Positions 1 to 6,667 of a DNA stretch of 14,399 nucleotides are shown piece by piece. A program made the translations under genes and the position numbers. The notes under the pieces were generated by a model. The model did no database searches. It worked only from the letters and a program-made list of their open reading frames with translations, and was not told the origin of the DNA. Source of the stretch: an uncultured Eubacteriales bacterium (GTDB lineage Bacteria; Bacillota_A; Clostridia; Christensenellales; Aristaeellaceae); assembly GCA_902803675.1 (NCBI GenBank), contig CADCQZ010000309.1:1-14399 (forward strand), written 5' to 3'. The number at the start of each line of letters is the position of its first letter. Positions within the stretch are counted from its first letter, which is position 1.

Positions 1-333
1 GATCAGGGCGATGATCACATACACCAGACCCGCGAACACGGCGCCCAGGAAGATGCCCAGGAAGCCGAAGGCGCAGGCGCCGGCCAGGGGCGCGATGAAG
101 GCGAAGGAGCTGCCCAGGAAAACGGGGCTCTGCTTCCGGGTGGCGAAGATGTAGAACAGGGTGCCGAAGCCGGCGCCGCACAGGGCCGCGGCCTGATCCA
201 GGTACAGCCCGCTGGCATCGGCCAGGACAGGCACCAGCAGCGTTGCCGCCATGATGGCCAGCAGCTGCTGGAGAGCGAAGACCAGGTTGCTTTTGATGGG
301 CGGCTTGTCATGGATGTCATACACCAGTTTCAT
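1..333 (-). CDS. uraA: Uracil permease, NCS2 family (N-terminal 111 residues, cut by window edge)
   Basis: Membrane symporter predicted to import uracil for pyrimidine salvage. The visible N-terminus begins MKLVYDIHDKPP. A first hydrophobic helix follows with LQQLLAIMAATLLVPVL at residues 21-37, the usual opening of NCS2 nucleobase permeases. At residues 70-81 comes PVFLGSSFAFIA, which matches the half-helix substrate-site segment LGSSFAFI known from UraA; a further membrane segment begins near residue 87. The ATG at 331-333 is preceded by a strong AAGGAGGAT site (342-350). The gene starts 47 bp after the pyrR stop and should be cotranscribed with it under the pyr leader. Pairing with pyrR makes uracil the likely substrate rather than xanthine, but specificity is inferred. 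The gene continues left of base 1, so the C-terminal three quarters is unseen. Confidence 0.93.
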   Translation of the reverse strand, partial: MKLVYDIHDKPPIKSNLVFALQQLLAIMAATLLVPVLADASGLYLDQAAALCGAGFGTLFYIFATRKQSPVFLGSSFAFIAPLAGACAFGFLGIFLGAVFAGLVYVIIALI

Positions 334-380
334 AAAGCGATATCCTCCTTGATAAATTGATCACTGCTTCAGTGCGCGGA

Positions 381-929
381 TCACGAGGGGCTTTCCATCA
401 ACAGCACCGCGTTGGCCCCGTCGTACTCCTCCACCTGGACGTGGACGCGCTCCTTCATGGACGTGGGCACGTTTTTGCCCACGAAGTCCGGCCGGATCGG
501 CAGATCCCGATGCCCCCGGTCGATCAGGACCGCCAGGCGGATCCGCCCGGGCCGGCCGATATCCATCAGGGCGTCCATCGCCGCGCGGGCGGTGCGGCCG
601 GTAAAGATCACGTCATCCACCAGCACGATGGTCTTGCCCGTGATATCGCAGGGCATCACGGTGGCGGACACCCGGGGCCGTTCGGATATCCGGCTCAGGT
701 CGTCCCGGTACAGGGAGATGTCCAGCTCGCCCACGGGGATCTCCACCTGCTCGTTCCTCATGATGATCCCGGCCAGCCTCTTCGCCAGGGGCAGGCCGCG
801 GCGGCGGATGCCCACCAGCACCACGTCCGAAAGCGGCTCGTCGCGCTCGATGATCTCATGGGCCATCCTGGTCAGGGAACGCTGCATGGTCTCCCCGTTC
901 ATCAGGACCGCTTTGGGCTGATCTGCCAT
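381..929 (-). CDS. pyrR: Bifunctional pyrimidine operon regulator / uracil phosphoribosyltransferase PyrR
   Basis: RNA-binding attenuation protein that senses UMP/UTP and binds the pyr mRNA leader to favour termination; members often also make UMP from uracil and PRPP. The 182-residue length is normal for the family. The type I phosphoribosyltransferase core is visible: [10 protein letters not shown] at 36-45, and the PRPP loop [20 protein letters not shown] at 102-121 with the acidic DD pair. [19 protein letters not shown] at 134-152 is also typical of PyrR. The ATG at 927-929 follows AAAGGAGGATCC at a good distance. The leader directly upstream contains a PyrR-binding loop, so the gene is predicted to be autoregulated. 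uraA follows on the same strand. Confidence 0.97.
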   Translation of the reverse strand: MADQPKAVLMNGETMQRSLTRMAHEIIERDEPLSDVVLVGIRRRGLPLAKRLAGIIMRNEQVEIPVGELDISLYRDDLSRISERPRVSATVMPCDITGKTIVLVDDVIFTGRTARAAMDALMDIGRPGRIRLAVLIDRGHRDLPIRPDFVGKNVPTSMKERVHVQVEEYDGANAVLLMESPS

Positions 930-945
930 GGGATCCTCCTTTAAG

Positions 946-980
946 CAAAATAAAACGCCTTGCCCTTTAAGGGAAGGCGT
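946..980 (-). terminator. pyr leader intrinsic terminator (attenuator)
   Basis: On the minus strand, ACGCCTT (974-980) pairs with AAGGCGT (955-961), with an inner CCC/GGG extension around a short TTAA(A) loop. It is followed by TTTTATTTT. It ends just before the pyrR ribosome binding site, as expected for a PyrR-controlled attenuator. Confidence 0.9.
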
Positions 981-1030
981 GATGATGCGCAGCTTTACGC
1001 CCCGTGAGCGGGGAGAAACTTCACCGTACC

Positions 1031-1066
1031 TGCCTTCTCAGCCTCTCTGTGCTGAACTTAAAGGGG
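1031..1066 (-). promoter_or_regulatory. PyrR-binding loop (anti-antiterminator) in the pyr leader RNA
   Basis: The minus-strand leader contains CAGCACAGAGAGGCTGAGAAGG at about 1033-1054. This fits the PyrR recognition pattern (CCAGAGAGGCU followed by a purine-rich stretch ending AAGG): CAGC and GCTG form the upper stem around an ACAGAGAG loop, and CCTT/AAGG can form the lower stem. Just 5' of the loop, CCCTTTAAG (1057-1065) is the exact complement of CTTAAAGGG inside the terminator (963-971), which supplies the competing antiterminator pairing. The expected logic is that PyrR with UMP or UTP holds this loop, blocks the antiterminator and lets the terminator form. Site identity comes from motif recognition; the alternative folds are my own base pairing. 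Confidence 0.88.
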
Positions 1067-1084
1067 GTCTTGATGACCGGGGGC

Positions 1085-1113
1085 AGTATATCACGGCGGT
1101 GAGGTTTTGTAAA
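1085..1113 (-). promoter_or_regulatory. Promoter of the pyrR-uraA transcript
   Basis: On the minus strand the -35 box is TTTACA (1108-1113), the spacer is 17 bp and the -10 box is TATACT (1085-1090); each box matches the housekeeping sigma consensus at 5 of 6 positions. Transcription would start near 1078, giving a leader of about 150 nt that contains the PyrR loop and the attenuator. Confidence 0.8.
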
Positions 1114-1143
1114 GGCGGACAGTGTTAAGATTGTGTTACGGGA

Positions 1144-2400
1144 TCAGTAGTCCCGGCGCGGGAGGACGATGCCGTTTTCCGCCGCGACCTTTTCAAGAAG
1201 ATCCAGGGCTTTGACCATCTCGTCCTGCCGGTGCTCGGAGATCACGCAGAAGCGCAGGCGGGATTCCCCGCGGGGCACGGCCGGGAACACTACCGGAGGC
1301 ACATAGACCCCCGCCCGGTGCATCAGGGACGACAGGCGGAAGGCGTCGTCATCCGGCCCCACCAGCACGGGCACCACGGAGGTCTCCCCCGCCAGGCAGA
1401 TATCGAACCGGTGCTTTTTCGCCTCGGCGACAAAAAAGGCGATGTTGTCGTGCAGCCGCTTCATGATGGAGGGTTCCCTCCGCAGCAGCCGCTGACTGGT
1501 CAGGGCCGCGGCCGCCAGCGCGGGAGAGATGCCCACGGAGAACACGAAGCCGGGCAGCTGATAGCGGAAATAGTCGATCAGGGACTTTTTGCCGCACAGG
1601 TAGCCGCCGCAGGCGCCCAGGCCCTTGGACAGGGTGCCCATCTTGATGTCGATATCGTCAGGCTCCAGATGGAAATACTCGTCCACACCGCCGCCGGTCT
1701 CGCCCAGCACGCAGGAGGAATGGGCCTCGTCCACCATCAGGAAGCAGCCGTATTTCTTATTCAGCGCCACGAAAGCCGGCACGTTCGCGATATCGCCGTC
1801 CATGCTGTAGGCGCCCTCGATCACGATGAGCACCTTGGAGAACTTGTGGCGGCGGCGGCTCAGGATCATGTCCAGGGCCTGAGGATCATTATGGGGGAAC
1901 GGCCTGCAGGTCGCCCTGCTGAGGCGGCAGCCCTCCCAGATGCTGTTGTGAGCCAGGGCGTCGTACAGGATCAGATCCCCGTCCCCGCAGAAATTGCCCA
2001 CCACCGTCACATTGGTGGCGTGGCCGCTGACCAGCACCAGGCAGGCCTCGGCCCGTTTCCATTCGGCGATCTCTTTTTCCAGGGTCTGGTACAATGTCTT
2101 CTCACCGCTGATGAGGCGGCTGCCGCTGGCGCTGGTGCCGTACTCGTCGATCGCCTTCTTGGCGGCCTCGGAGACCTCTTTGCGGCCGGACATGCCCACA
2201 TAGTTATAGGAACCGAAATTGATCAGGCGCTGCCCGTCCACCACCGATGTGTCCGTCAGGGCGGAATCGTGGCAGATGAAATAGGGGTTCTCCCCGGTAT
2301 CCAGCATATCCTGCATGCGCAGCGCGAAAGCCTTATACTCAGGTGTATCCTCAAAACGCGTGATCTGGGTGACCGGCTGGTCTTTTTCATTCATCGGCAT
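1144..2400 (-). CDS. Alpha-oxoamine synthase family PLP enzyme (KBL / 8-amino-7-oxononanoate synthase / serine palmitoyltransferase-like)
   Basis: Fold-type I PLP enzyme predicted to condense an amino acid with an acyl thioester, with decarboxylation. In the 418 residues I see YGTSASGSRLISG at 87-99 (the glycine/serine-rich substrate loop), LVSGHATN at 123-130, the cofactor-stacking histidine in DALAHNS (H151), VDEAHSS at 223-229 (D224 and H227 contact PLP), and the Schiff-base lysine in GTLSKGLG (K259). A roughly 55-residue N-terminal extension precedes the catalytic core. I chose the ATG at 2398-2400 (MPMNEKD) because GAAAGGAAG lies 7 bp upstream; an in-frame ATG at 2466 has no such site and overlaps the promoter. 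No bioA, bioD, bioB, tdh, acyl carrier or polyketide synthase gene is nearby, so whether it makes KAPA, aminoketobutyrate, a sphingoid base or something else cannot be decided. The substrate-loop sequence recalls synthases tied to lipid or polyketide chemistry more than BioF, but this is an impression only. Confidence 0.88.
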   Translation of the reverse strand: MPMNEKDQPVTQITRFEDTPEYKAFALRMQDMLDTGENPYFICHDSALTDTSVVDGQRLINFGSYNYVGMSGRKEVSEAAKKAIDEYGTSASGSRLISGEKTLYQTLEKEIAEWKRAEACLVLVSGHATNVTVVGNFCGDGDLILYDALAHNSIWEGCRLSRATCRPFPHNDPQALDMILSRRRHKFSKVLIVIEGAYSMDGDIANVPAFVALNKKYGCFLMVDEAHSSCVLGETGGGVDEYFHLEPDDIDIKMGTLSKGLGACGGYLCGKKSLIDYFRYQLPGFVFSVGISPALAAAALTSQRLLRREPSIMKRLHDNIAFFVAEAKKHRFDICLAGETSVVPVLVGPDDDAFRLSSLMHRAGVYVPPVVFPAVPRGESRLRFCVISEHRQDEMVKALDLLEKVAAENGIVLPRRDY

Positions 2401-2432
2401 AACAGCACTTCCTTTCGGTCGATACGGCCTTA

Positions 2433-2462
2433 AAGTTACCATATCCGGCCGCCGATTGTCAA
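2433..2462 (-). promoter_or_regulatory. Probable promoter of the alpha-oxoamine synthase gene
   Basis: On the minus strand a perfect TTGACA (2457-2462) is followed by an 18 bp spacer and TAACTT (2433-2438), preceded by TGG as an extended -10. The -10 box is weak, so the exact start is uncertain. It lies 33 bp upstream of the chosen ATG. Confidence 0.5.
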
Positions 2463-2490
2463 TCAAAGACAGCGCAATATGTGCGAAATA

Positions 2491-2533
2491 ATTGTTACAA
2501 GAATTTAATATATTGCCATTTTATCGTAACAAT
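2491..2533. repeat. Perfect 8 bp inverted repeat across the divergent promoter region
   Basis: ATTGTTAC (2491-2498) and GTAACAAT (2526-2533) are exact inverted copies with 27 bp between them. They bracket the -35 box and reach the extended -10 of the plus-strand promoter, and lie about 30-70 bp upstream of the minus-strand promoter. An operator for a dimeric regulator is a plausible reading; a chance repeat in AT-rich DNA is possible. Confidence 0.55.
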
Positions 2534-2541
2534 GCTATAAT
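2513..2541 (+). promoter_or_regulatory. Promoter of the secreted-protein gene
   Basis: TTGCCA (2513-2518), a 17 bp spacer and a perfect TATAAT (2536-2541) with an extended -10 TGC just before it. This is one of the best promoter matches in the window and lies 35 bp upstream of the start codon. Confidence 0.85.
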
Positions 2542-2575
2542 ACGACGAATCCTTAACGTAAAGGAGCGACCGATC

Positions 2576-3499
2576 ATGTTCAAAAGGTTGACAGCCATCC
2601 TGATAATGATCCCTCTGATGATGATGACCATCCCCGCCCACGCGGCACCTTTTTCCTTCAACGACCAGTATATCACCCTGGACGTGCCCGCGGAATGGCC
2701 CGTAACGCTGACCCCCGACACGCTGGACAGCCAGTTCGACGTGCTCAACGCCATGGGCACGGACGCCGAAAGCATGAAGGACCTGTTCAAGGCCGAAGGC
2801 ATCCTTTTGATGGCCGTGGACAGCGCCAACAACCGTACCTTCGTGCTCAGCTGCCTGAAGACCGTGGACAGTGAGATGTATTTCGACCTCAACGAGCAGG
2901 ACAACGACATGCGCAAGGAATACCGCACCGGCCACACCAACGGGAAGGCCTACGGGCTCCTGGGCTTCAGGTACGCCCACGCCGCGTGGAACAATTACGG
3001 CGGCGACAAACTGCGCTTCCTGTGCACGGAGTACACCCTGATGAAGGACGGGGCCGTGGATCACTACGGCTATCAGCGCCGCACGATCCGCAACGGCTAC
3101 ACCTATACCCTGGACCTGCAGGTAAAGGGCCGCCAGCTGAAGACCTCCGACGAGAAGGCCCTGGAAAAACTGATGAGCGGCTTCAGGTTCATCCAGATCC
3201 TGCCCCTCCCCCAGCTGCCCGCCAGGCTGAGCATCACCTCAGAGCCCCCTGCCTCCTCCGCCAACGGCACCTTCACCGTGAAGGGCACCAGCCTGAAGAA
3301 GGCCGAGATCACGGTGACGGCGATCTCCCTGACGAACGCCTCCTCCACCGTGTACCAGGATACCGCGAACGGGTCCGGCGCTTTCAGCGTCAAGGTGACG
3401 CTGCCCTCCCAGGGCATCTACTCCATCGTGATCTCCGCCAAGACGCCCGAGAGCCTCAGGAGCCAGTTCACCTACACAGTGCGGTACCAGCCCAATTGA
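2576..3499 (+). CDS. Secreted two-domain protein of unknown function
   Basis: The only supported plus-strand gene. The 307-residue product has a Sec signal peptide: MFKR, then a hydrophobic run (LTAILIMIPLMMMTIP), with probable cleavage after AHA at 21-23. No lipobox cysteine and no C-terminal anchor is visible, so it may be released or held by partners. Residues about 25-207 form a mixed alpha/beta region that opens with ITLDVPAEWPVTLTPD, reminiscent of PsbP-like or DUF1795-type lipoprotein domains, but I cannot name it firmly. Residues about 216-305 (LSITSEPPASSANGTFTVKG...) look like a beta-sandwich, Ig-like extracellular module. The ATG at 2576 is chosen because AAAGGAGCG sits 9 bp upstream and the signal peptide starts there; the longer in-frame reading from 2492 would run through the promoter. 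It is divergent from the alpha-oxoamine synthase and ends before a strong hairpin. Confidence 0.85.
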   Translation: MFKRLTAILIMIPLMMMTIPAHAAPFSFNDQYITLDVPAEWPVTLTPDTLDSQFDVLNAMGTDAESMKDLFKAEGILLMAVDSANNRTFVLSCLKTVDSEMYFDLNEQDNDMRKEYRTGHTNGKAYGLLGFRYAHAAWNNYGGDKLRFLCTEYTLMKDGAVDHYGYQRRTIRNGYTYTLDLQVKGRQLKTSDEKALEKLMSGFRFIQILPLPQLPARLSITSEPPASSANGTFTVKGTSLKKAEITVTAISLTNASSTVYQDTANGSGAFSVKVTLPSQGIYSIVISAKTPESLRSQFTYTVRYQPN

Positions 3500-3555
3500 G
3501 GCAGGGCTGAAAAGCTGCCCGGTTTGGGCCGCCTGACGCGGGATACGGAAAACAA

Positions 3556-3602
3556 GAAAGAAGATCTCCGGAGATCAAAAAGGTCACCGGAGATCTTCTT
3601 TC
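3556..3602. terminator. Long hairpin, probable bidirectional terminator between convergent genes
   Basis: GAAAGAAGATCTCCGG (3556-3571) and CCGGAGATCTTCTTTC (3587-3602) form a perfect 16 bp stem. The loop can tighten through GATC/GGTC around AAAAA. Read on the minus strand the hairpin is followed by TTGTTTTCC; read on the plus strand the 3' arm itself is T-rich. It sits 57 bp after the secreted-protein stop and 300 bp beyond the end of the RSH-like gene, so it could end both transcripts. Confidence 0.75.
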
Positions 3603-3901
3603 AGCATCCATGTAAAAACATCTATACAGCAAAGATCATATCATGTTCGGTTCGGTCAGGCGATGGAAAAGGTCTGTACTAAAAATCACCGCGGCGTCGT
3701 TCTATGATACGGTCTGTTTCTGTCGGTATGAAAAGTCCTTCAGATCGTGGAAAATATCAGGCTGCGAAATGATCAAAGCTCGTTCGGGGATCATAGGCCT
3801 TTCACGGCGTCTGAGAAGAAAGGCGTTCCTGTCAAAATACAGCGGTCAGTCACGCAGGAAAAGCTGGTGGAAAACGCGTCAAAGAGGGCCGGAAAAAGGG
3901 T
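3603..3901. other. Gene-free stretch with no recognised content
   Basis: About 300 bp between the long hairpin and the 3' end of the RSH-like gene. Short open frames exist on both strands; a 96-codon plus-strand frame from 3643 runs over the 3' end of the RSH-like gene. None has a good ribosome binding site or a familiar sequence. I see no convincing promoter or folded RNA. It is most likely the 3' untranslated region of the minus-strand pair plus spacer DNA, and appears less GC-rich than the flanking genes. Confidence 0.5.
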
Positions 3902-5386
3902 TCAATTCTCTTTGGAAGGGTATTTTTTCATAAAGTAGGAGACCAGATGGTGCACTGCCTTGCTCGTCCTGACATACATGAACCAGGTGATGCTGGGCTC
4001 GACCTTCTCATTGGCCACGATCGTGATCCTGTCCCCCTCATTCAGCCGGGTGTAGGGCGGCAGCCGGGTCTCGGATTCATCCACCATGGCGTAGTCAAAG
4101 TGATAACCCAGGTCGCTGCGGGCACCCTGGATATGGAAAGCGAAATCCAGTACAGTCGCTCCCTTATCGATGCGTACGGCGGAGCCGTCCGTCCGAAAGA
4201 CATTGATCTTCTCATTGTAGGTGTCGCGGGGGTCGATATCATTGATGTCGGTAAGAACAAGGGAGCTGTCGACATCCACGATATTACCGTAGAGGTAGCG
4301 CTGATAGGATGTCTCCGTGCGGACGAAGAGCCGGTAAAGGTTGTCCATCTCATCGGAGATCAGGAAGTAGCCGGTGTCCTTATAGGTGGTAAAACAGTAT
4401 TTGATCAGGTAGAACCCCTTGCGGGACAGGGACTTCTCAAAGTACTGGAAGAAGATATCGGTGGGACGGATGCTGGAATCTTCCTCAGCCAGCTCGTCGC
4501 TGACGATGAGGGTGAGGTCGTAAAGAGCGGTCCTGTCCTTGGAGAGAAGCCTGCGCCAGTCTTCGATGATGTTTTCGGCATCGCGGCTGACCTGCCTGAA
4601 AAGGCTGATCCCTGAGCGGTGGCCGTAGGTAAAATTGACGATGTATCGGTGCCAGCGGTCGAGCTCGCGGGTCTCACTGTTGTAATGGGGATCAAAGATG
4701 CCGGAAAGCGTGTCGAGGGACTCCTGACATTTCCCGGAGTTGGCAGCGCAGAGCGATCGGTAATGATCGGTGATCTCCTCATACATCTTCGGGTGCTCGG
4801 TCTGAAAACAGAGCTCTTCCAGCATGTCCACGAAACGGTAAGCGTTTTCGAGCCTGGCCATGGGGATGATGATCTCGCGGGTGTGTTCGGCCTTGGGGAT
4901 ACGCTTGGCTTCCTTGACACCGGAAAGCGTGTTGAGATTGTCCAGCCGGTCGGCGATCTTGACATACAGCGCCTTATCATTCATCTTCCGCTGGAGATGG
5001 GCGTCGGAAAGGATATCTTTCTGGGCTTTGGTGAGCGTATGGTCCGTGAAGTCCTTATCACTCAAAGCGGTGACCACGTCCACGATCTCCGCCACGTTAG
5101 ACCCGAAGAATTCCCTGATCTCGCTCAGAGGGGTGTCGCAGTCCTCGACGACGTCATGAAGCATCGCCGCCATGATGACATCGCTCTCGAACCCCCACTC
5201 GGTGACGAACCGCGCGACCCTGAGACAGTGACAGATGTAGGGCTCCCCGGTCCCGCGCAGCACACCGGAATGCTTCGCGGCGGCGTACTCATAGGCTCTC
5301 TTGATATCCTGCTTGTTGCCTACCAGGTGATTTTTGCTGTAGATATCCATGATATCGTTGAAATCGACTTCCATCCTGTATGCCAT
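3902..5386 (-). CDS. RSH-like protein: HD (p)ppGpp hydrolase domain, degenerate synthetase-like region, TGS domain
   Basis: Relative of RelA/SpoT proteins, predicted to hydrolyse (p)ppGpp or a related nucleotide in the cytosol. Residues about 25-190 are the HD domain with the metal and catalytic set intact: H39, H53 (EPYICH), H77-D78 with E81-D82 (HDVVED), and D146 with N150 (KIADRLDNLNTL). Residues about 265-370 lie where RSH proteins carry the synthetase and keep only traces of it: ALYDLTLIVSD (287-297), KDTGYFLISDE (336-346) in place of the K..GYQSxHT motif, and FVRTETSYQRYLYG (354-367) in place of the QIRT..MH..AEYG motif. The catalytic histidine and the Q and MH positions are missing. 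Residues about 394-488 are a clear TGS domain (VFRTDG, ATVLDFAFHI, then WFMYVRTSKAVHHLVSYFMKK). The protein ends there, at 494 residues, with no helical, zinc-finger or ACT domains, whereas long RSH proteins have about 700-750. The first ATG is chosen because GAGGTGATC lies just upstream. It follows the XRE gene by 31 bp, so the two are probably cotranscribed. Confidence 0.85.
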   Translation of the reverse strand: MAYRMEVDFNDIMDIYSKNHLVGNKQDIKRAYEYAAAKHSGVLRGTGEPYICHCLRVARFVTEWGFESDVIMAAMLHDVVEDCDTPLSEIREFFGSNVAEIVDVVTALSDKDFTDHTLTKAQKDILSDAHLQRKMNDKALYVKIADRLDNLNTLSGVKEAKRIPKAEHTREIIIPMARLENAYRFVDMLEELCFQTEHPKMYEEITDHYRSLCAANSGKCQESLDTLSGIFDPHYNSETRELDRWHRYIVNFTYGHRSGISLFRQVSRDAENIIEDWRRLLSKDRTALYDLTLIVSDELAEEDSSIRPTDIFFQYFEKSLSRKGFYLIKYCFTTYKDTGYFLISDEMDNLYRLFVRTETSYQRYLYGNIVDVDSSLVLTDINDIDPRDTYNEKINVFRTDGSAVRIDKGATVLDFAFHIQGARSDLGYHFDYAMVDESETRLPPYTRLNEGDRITIVANEKVEPSITWFMYVRTSKAVHHLVSYFMKKYPSKEN

Positions 5387-5417
5387 AAGATCACCTCATC
5401 TCCGCACCGGCATCATC

Positions 5418-6506
5418 TTAATAGGAGTCGTTGACAGACGCTGCCTTGATCGCGTGGTACCATTCGTCATCGTCTCTCGCCGAGATCTTCCCGTATCTGA
5501 ATACGTTCCTTTCCAGGCTCTTTTTGATAAAACGCTCCAGCGTTGACTTCACCACGATCGATTTCTGGTATTCCGAGAAGCCCTGGATGGCCTCCTCCCC
5601 GTCGACCCAGAGGGCCTTGAAATTCCTGATCATCTCCTCTGTCTCGTTCTCCGCCTGGAAATCCGGATAATTGAGCAGGAGGCAGTGATGGATCTCTTCG
5701 ATCGACAGGGCCAGGGGATATCTGGATACGCCCATGAACTGGACCACCGGCGCCCGCTCCCTCCCCTTGGATACCGAGTTGATGGTGCCGATCCCGCCGG
5801 TGTAGTCGGGCTTGTTATTGTCCACGCGGTGGAGGATCAGCAGCGCTTTATCGGTGTTCGCGTGGGTCATGCTCACAAAGGCGTGTTCCTGGGCAAGCAC
5901 AAAGTCGCCGTAATAGGCGGTGTTGGGGTACTGGCTGCCGATGTGATCGATGATCTTTGAGGGATCCGCCAGGTCCTCCAGGGACTTTTTCAGAACTGTC
6001 ACCTTTTCCCGGTCATTGATCCCGAGCACAGCAGCGCAGCTGAATTCGGGAACGTCCAGGCTGGAGGGATTCTCATAGATGAAGAGAACGCCGTAGATGA
6101 CGGAATCCTTGGGCGGCTGCGTATCCCTACCCTTGTACTTGCTGGTGTCAAAGTAGTAGACGAAATAGATGCCGCAGTACTTTTGATAGGTGGTCATCAT
6201 GTGTTCGTCCATCACCGGTCCCCTGGAAGACAGGGCATTCGCCGACGGGTTGATGCTCTTGGTGAGAAAATCGTCGATGGAGATATTGTACAGGTTTTTC
6301 AGTGACACAAAAAACTCGACATTCGGGATACGCCGGCCTTTGCAGTAGTCTGTCATCGAAGCGGCCGCGACACCCAGCCGGTCCGCGAGTTCTTTCTGGG
6401 TCGTCTTGTTCTGCGCGATCAGCCGTTTTAAGTTTGAGGAAATGATGGAACCGAGATCCTGATTGGAATCCAGAGGCAGAAGATGATCCCTGCTGTTTGC
6501 GTCCAT
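5418..6506 (-). CDS. XRE-family regulator with a large C-terminal domain of unknown function
   Basis: 362 residues. Residues about 22-81 are a Cro/C1-type helix-turn-helix: NLKRLIAQNKTTQKELADRLGV, then VAAASMTDYCKGRRIPNVEFF with the recognition helix near 46-57, and SLKNLYNISIDDFL as the final helix. Residues about 95-360 form a single region I do not recognise. It contains several hydrophobic beta-like strands (YCGIYFVYYFDTSKY, VIYGVLFIYEN, KALLILHRV) and a charged helical C-terminus, which suggests a ligand or partner sensing domain; no peptidase triad or kinase motif is visible. The ATG at 6504-6506 has AAAGGAGGCG upstream. It is first in a two-gene unit with the RSH-like gene and has its own strong promoter and upstream repeats, so it probably regulates itself and its partner. 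Confidence 0.85.
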   Translation of the reverse strand: MDANSRDHLLPLDSNQDLGSIISSNLKRLIAQNKTTQKELADRLGVAAASMTDYCKGRRIPNVEFFVSLKNLYNISIDDFLTKSINPSANALSSRGPVMDEHMMTTYQKYCGIYFVYYFDTSKYKGRDTQPPKDSVIYGVLFIYENPSSLDVPEFSCAAVLGINDREKVTVLKKSLEDLADPSKIIDHIGSQYPNTAYYGDFVLAQEHAFVSMTHANTDKALLILHRVDNNKPDYTGGIGTINSVSKGRERAPVVQFMGVSRYPLALSIEEIHHCLLLNYPDFQAENETEEMIRNFKALWVDGEEAIQGFSEYQKSIVVKSTLERFIKKSLERNVFRYGKISARDDDEWYHAIKAASVNDSY

Positions 6507-6536
6507 GGAATTCGCCTCCTTTGATTTAATGGCCTC

Positions 6537-6565
6537 ATTATACGGTCCATCCGGGGAGTTTTCAA
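6537..6565 (-). promoter_or_regulatory. Promoter of the XRE / RSH-like pair
   Basis: On the minus strand TTGAAA (6560-6565), a 17 bp spacer and a perfect TATAAT (6537-6542), 30 bp upstream of the ATG. Strong housekeeping-type match. Confidence 0.85.
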
Positions 6566-6572
6566 TAGTAAA

Positions 6573-6667
6573 TTATCGAAAAATCATGTTGAACCGAATT
6601 TCAGCTTCTTAATTATTTAATTTCAGAGAGGAATTTATCGAAACACTACTTGTTTCGCTGTGAAACA
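6573..6667. repeat. Cluster of GAAA-type half-sites upstream of the XRE promoter (possible operators)
   Basis: TTATCGAAA occurs twice in the same orientation, at 6573-6581 and 6635-6643, 62 bp apart (about six helical turns). The second copy leads into CGAAACA (6639-6645), 5 bp, TGTTTCG (6651-6657), a perfect 7 bp inverted repeat. This overlaps TGTTTC (6651-6656), 5 bp, GAAACA (6662-6667), a second inverted repeat. AATTTCAG also occurs twice, at 6597 and 6619, 22 bp apart. The regular spacing favours protein binding sites, probably for the adjacent regulator. Confidence 0.5.

Noticed and set aside
1231..2433. Plus-strand open frame (400 codons) opposite the alpha-oxoamine synthase
   Set aside because: Antisense shadow; the minus strand has all PLP-enzyme motifs, a promoter and a ribosome binding site.
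3643..3933. Possible 96-codon plus-strand gene after the long hairpin
   Set aside because: No ribosome binding site, no familiar motif, very basic composition, and it runs into the 3' end of the RSH-like gene.
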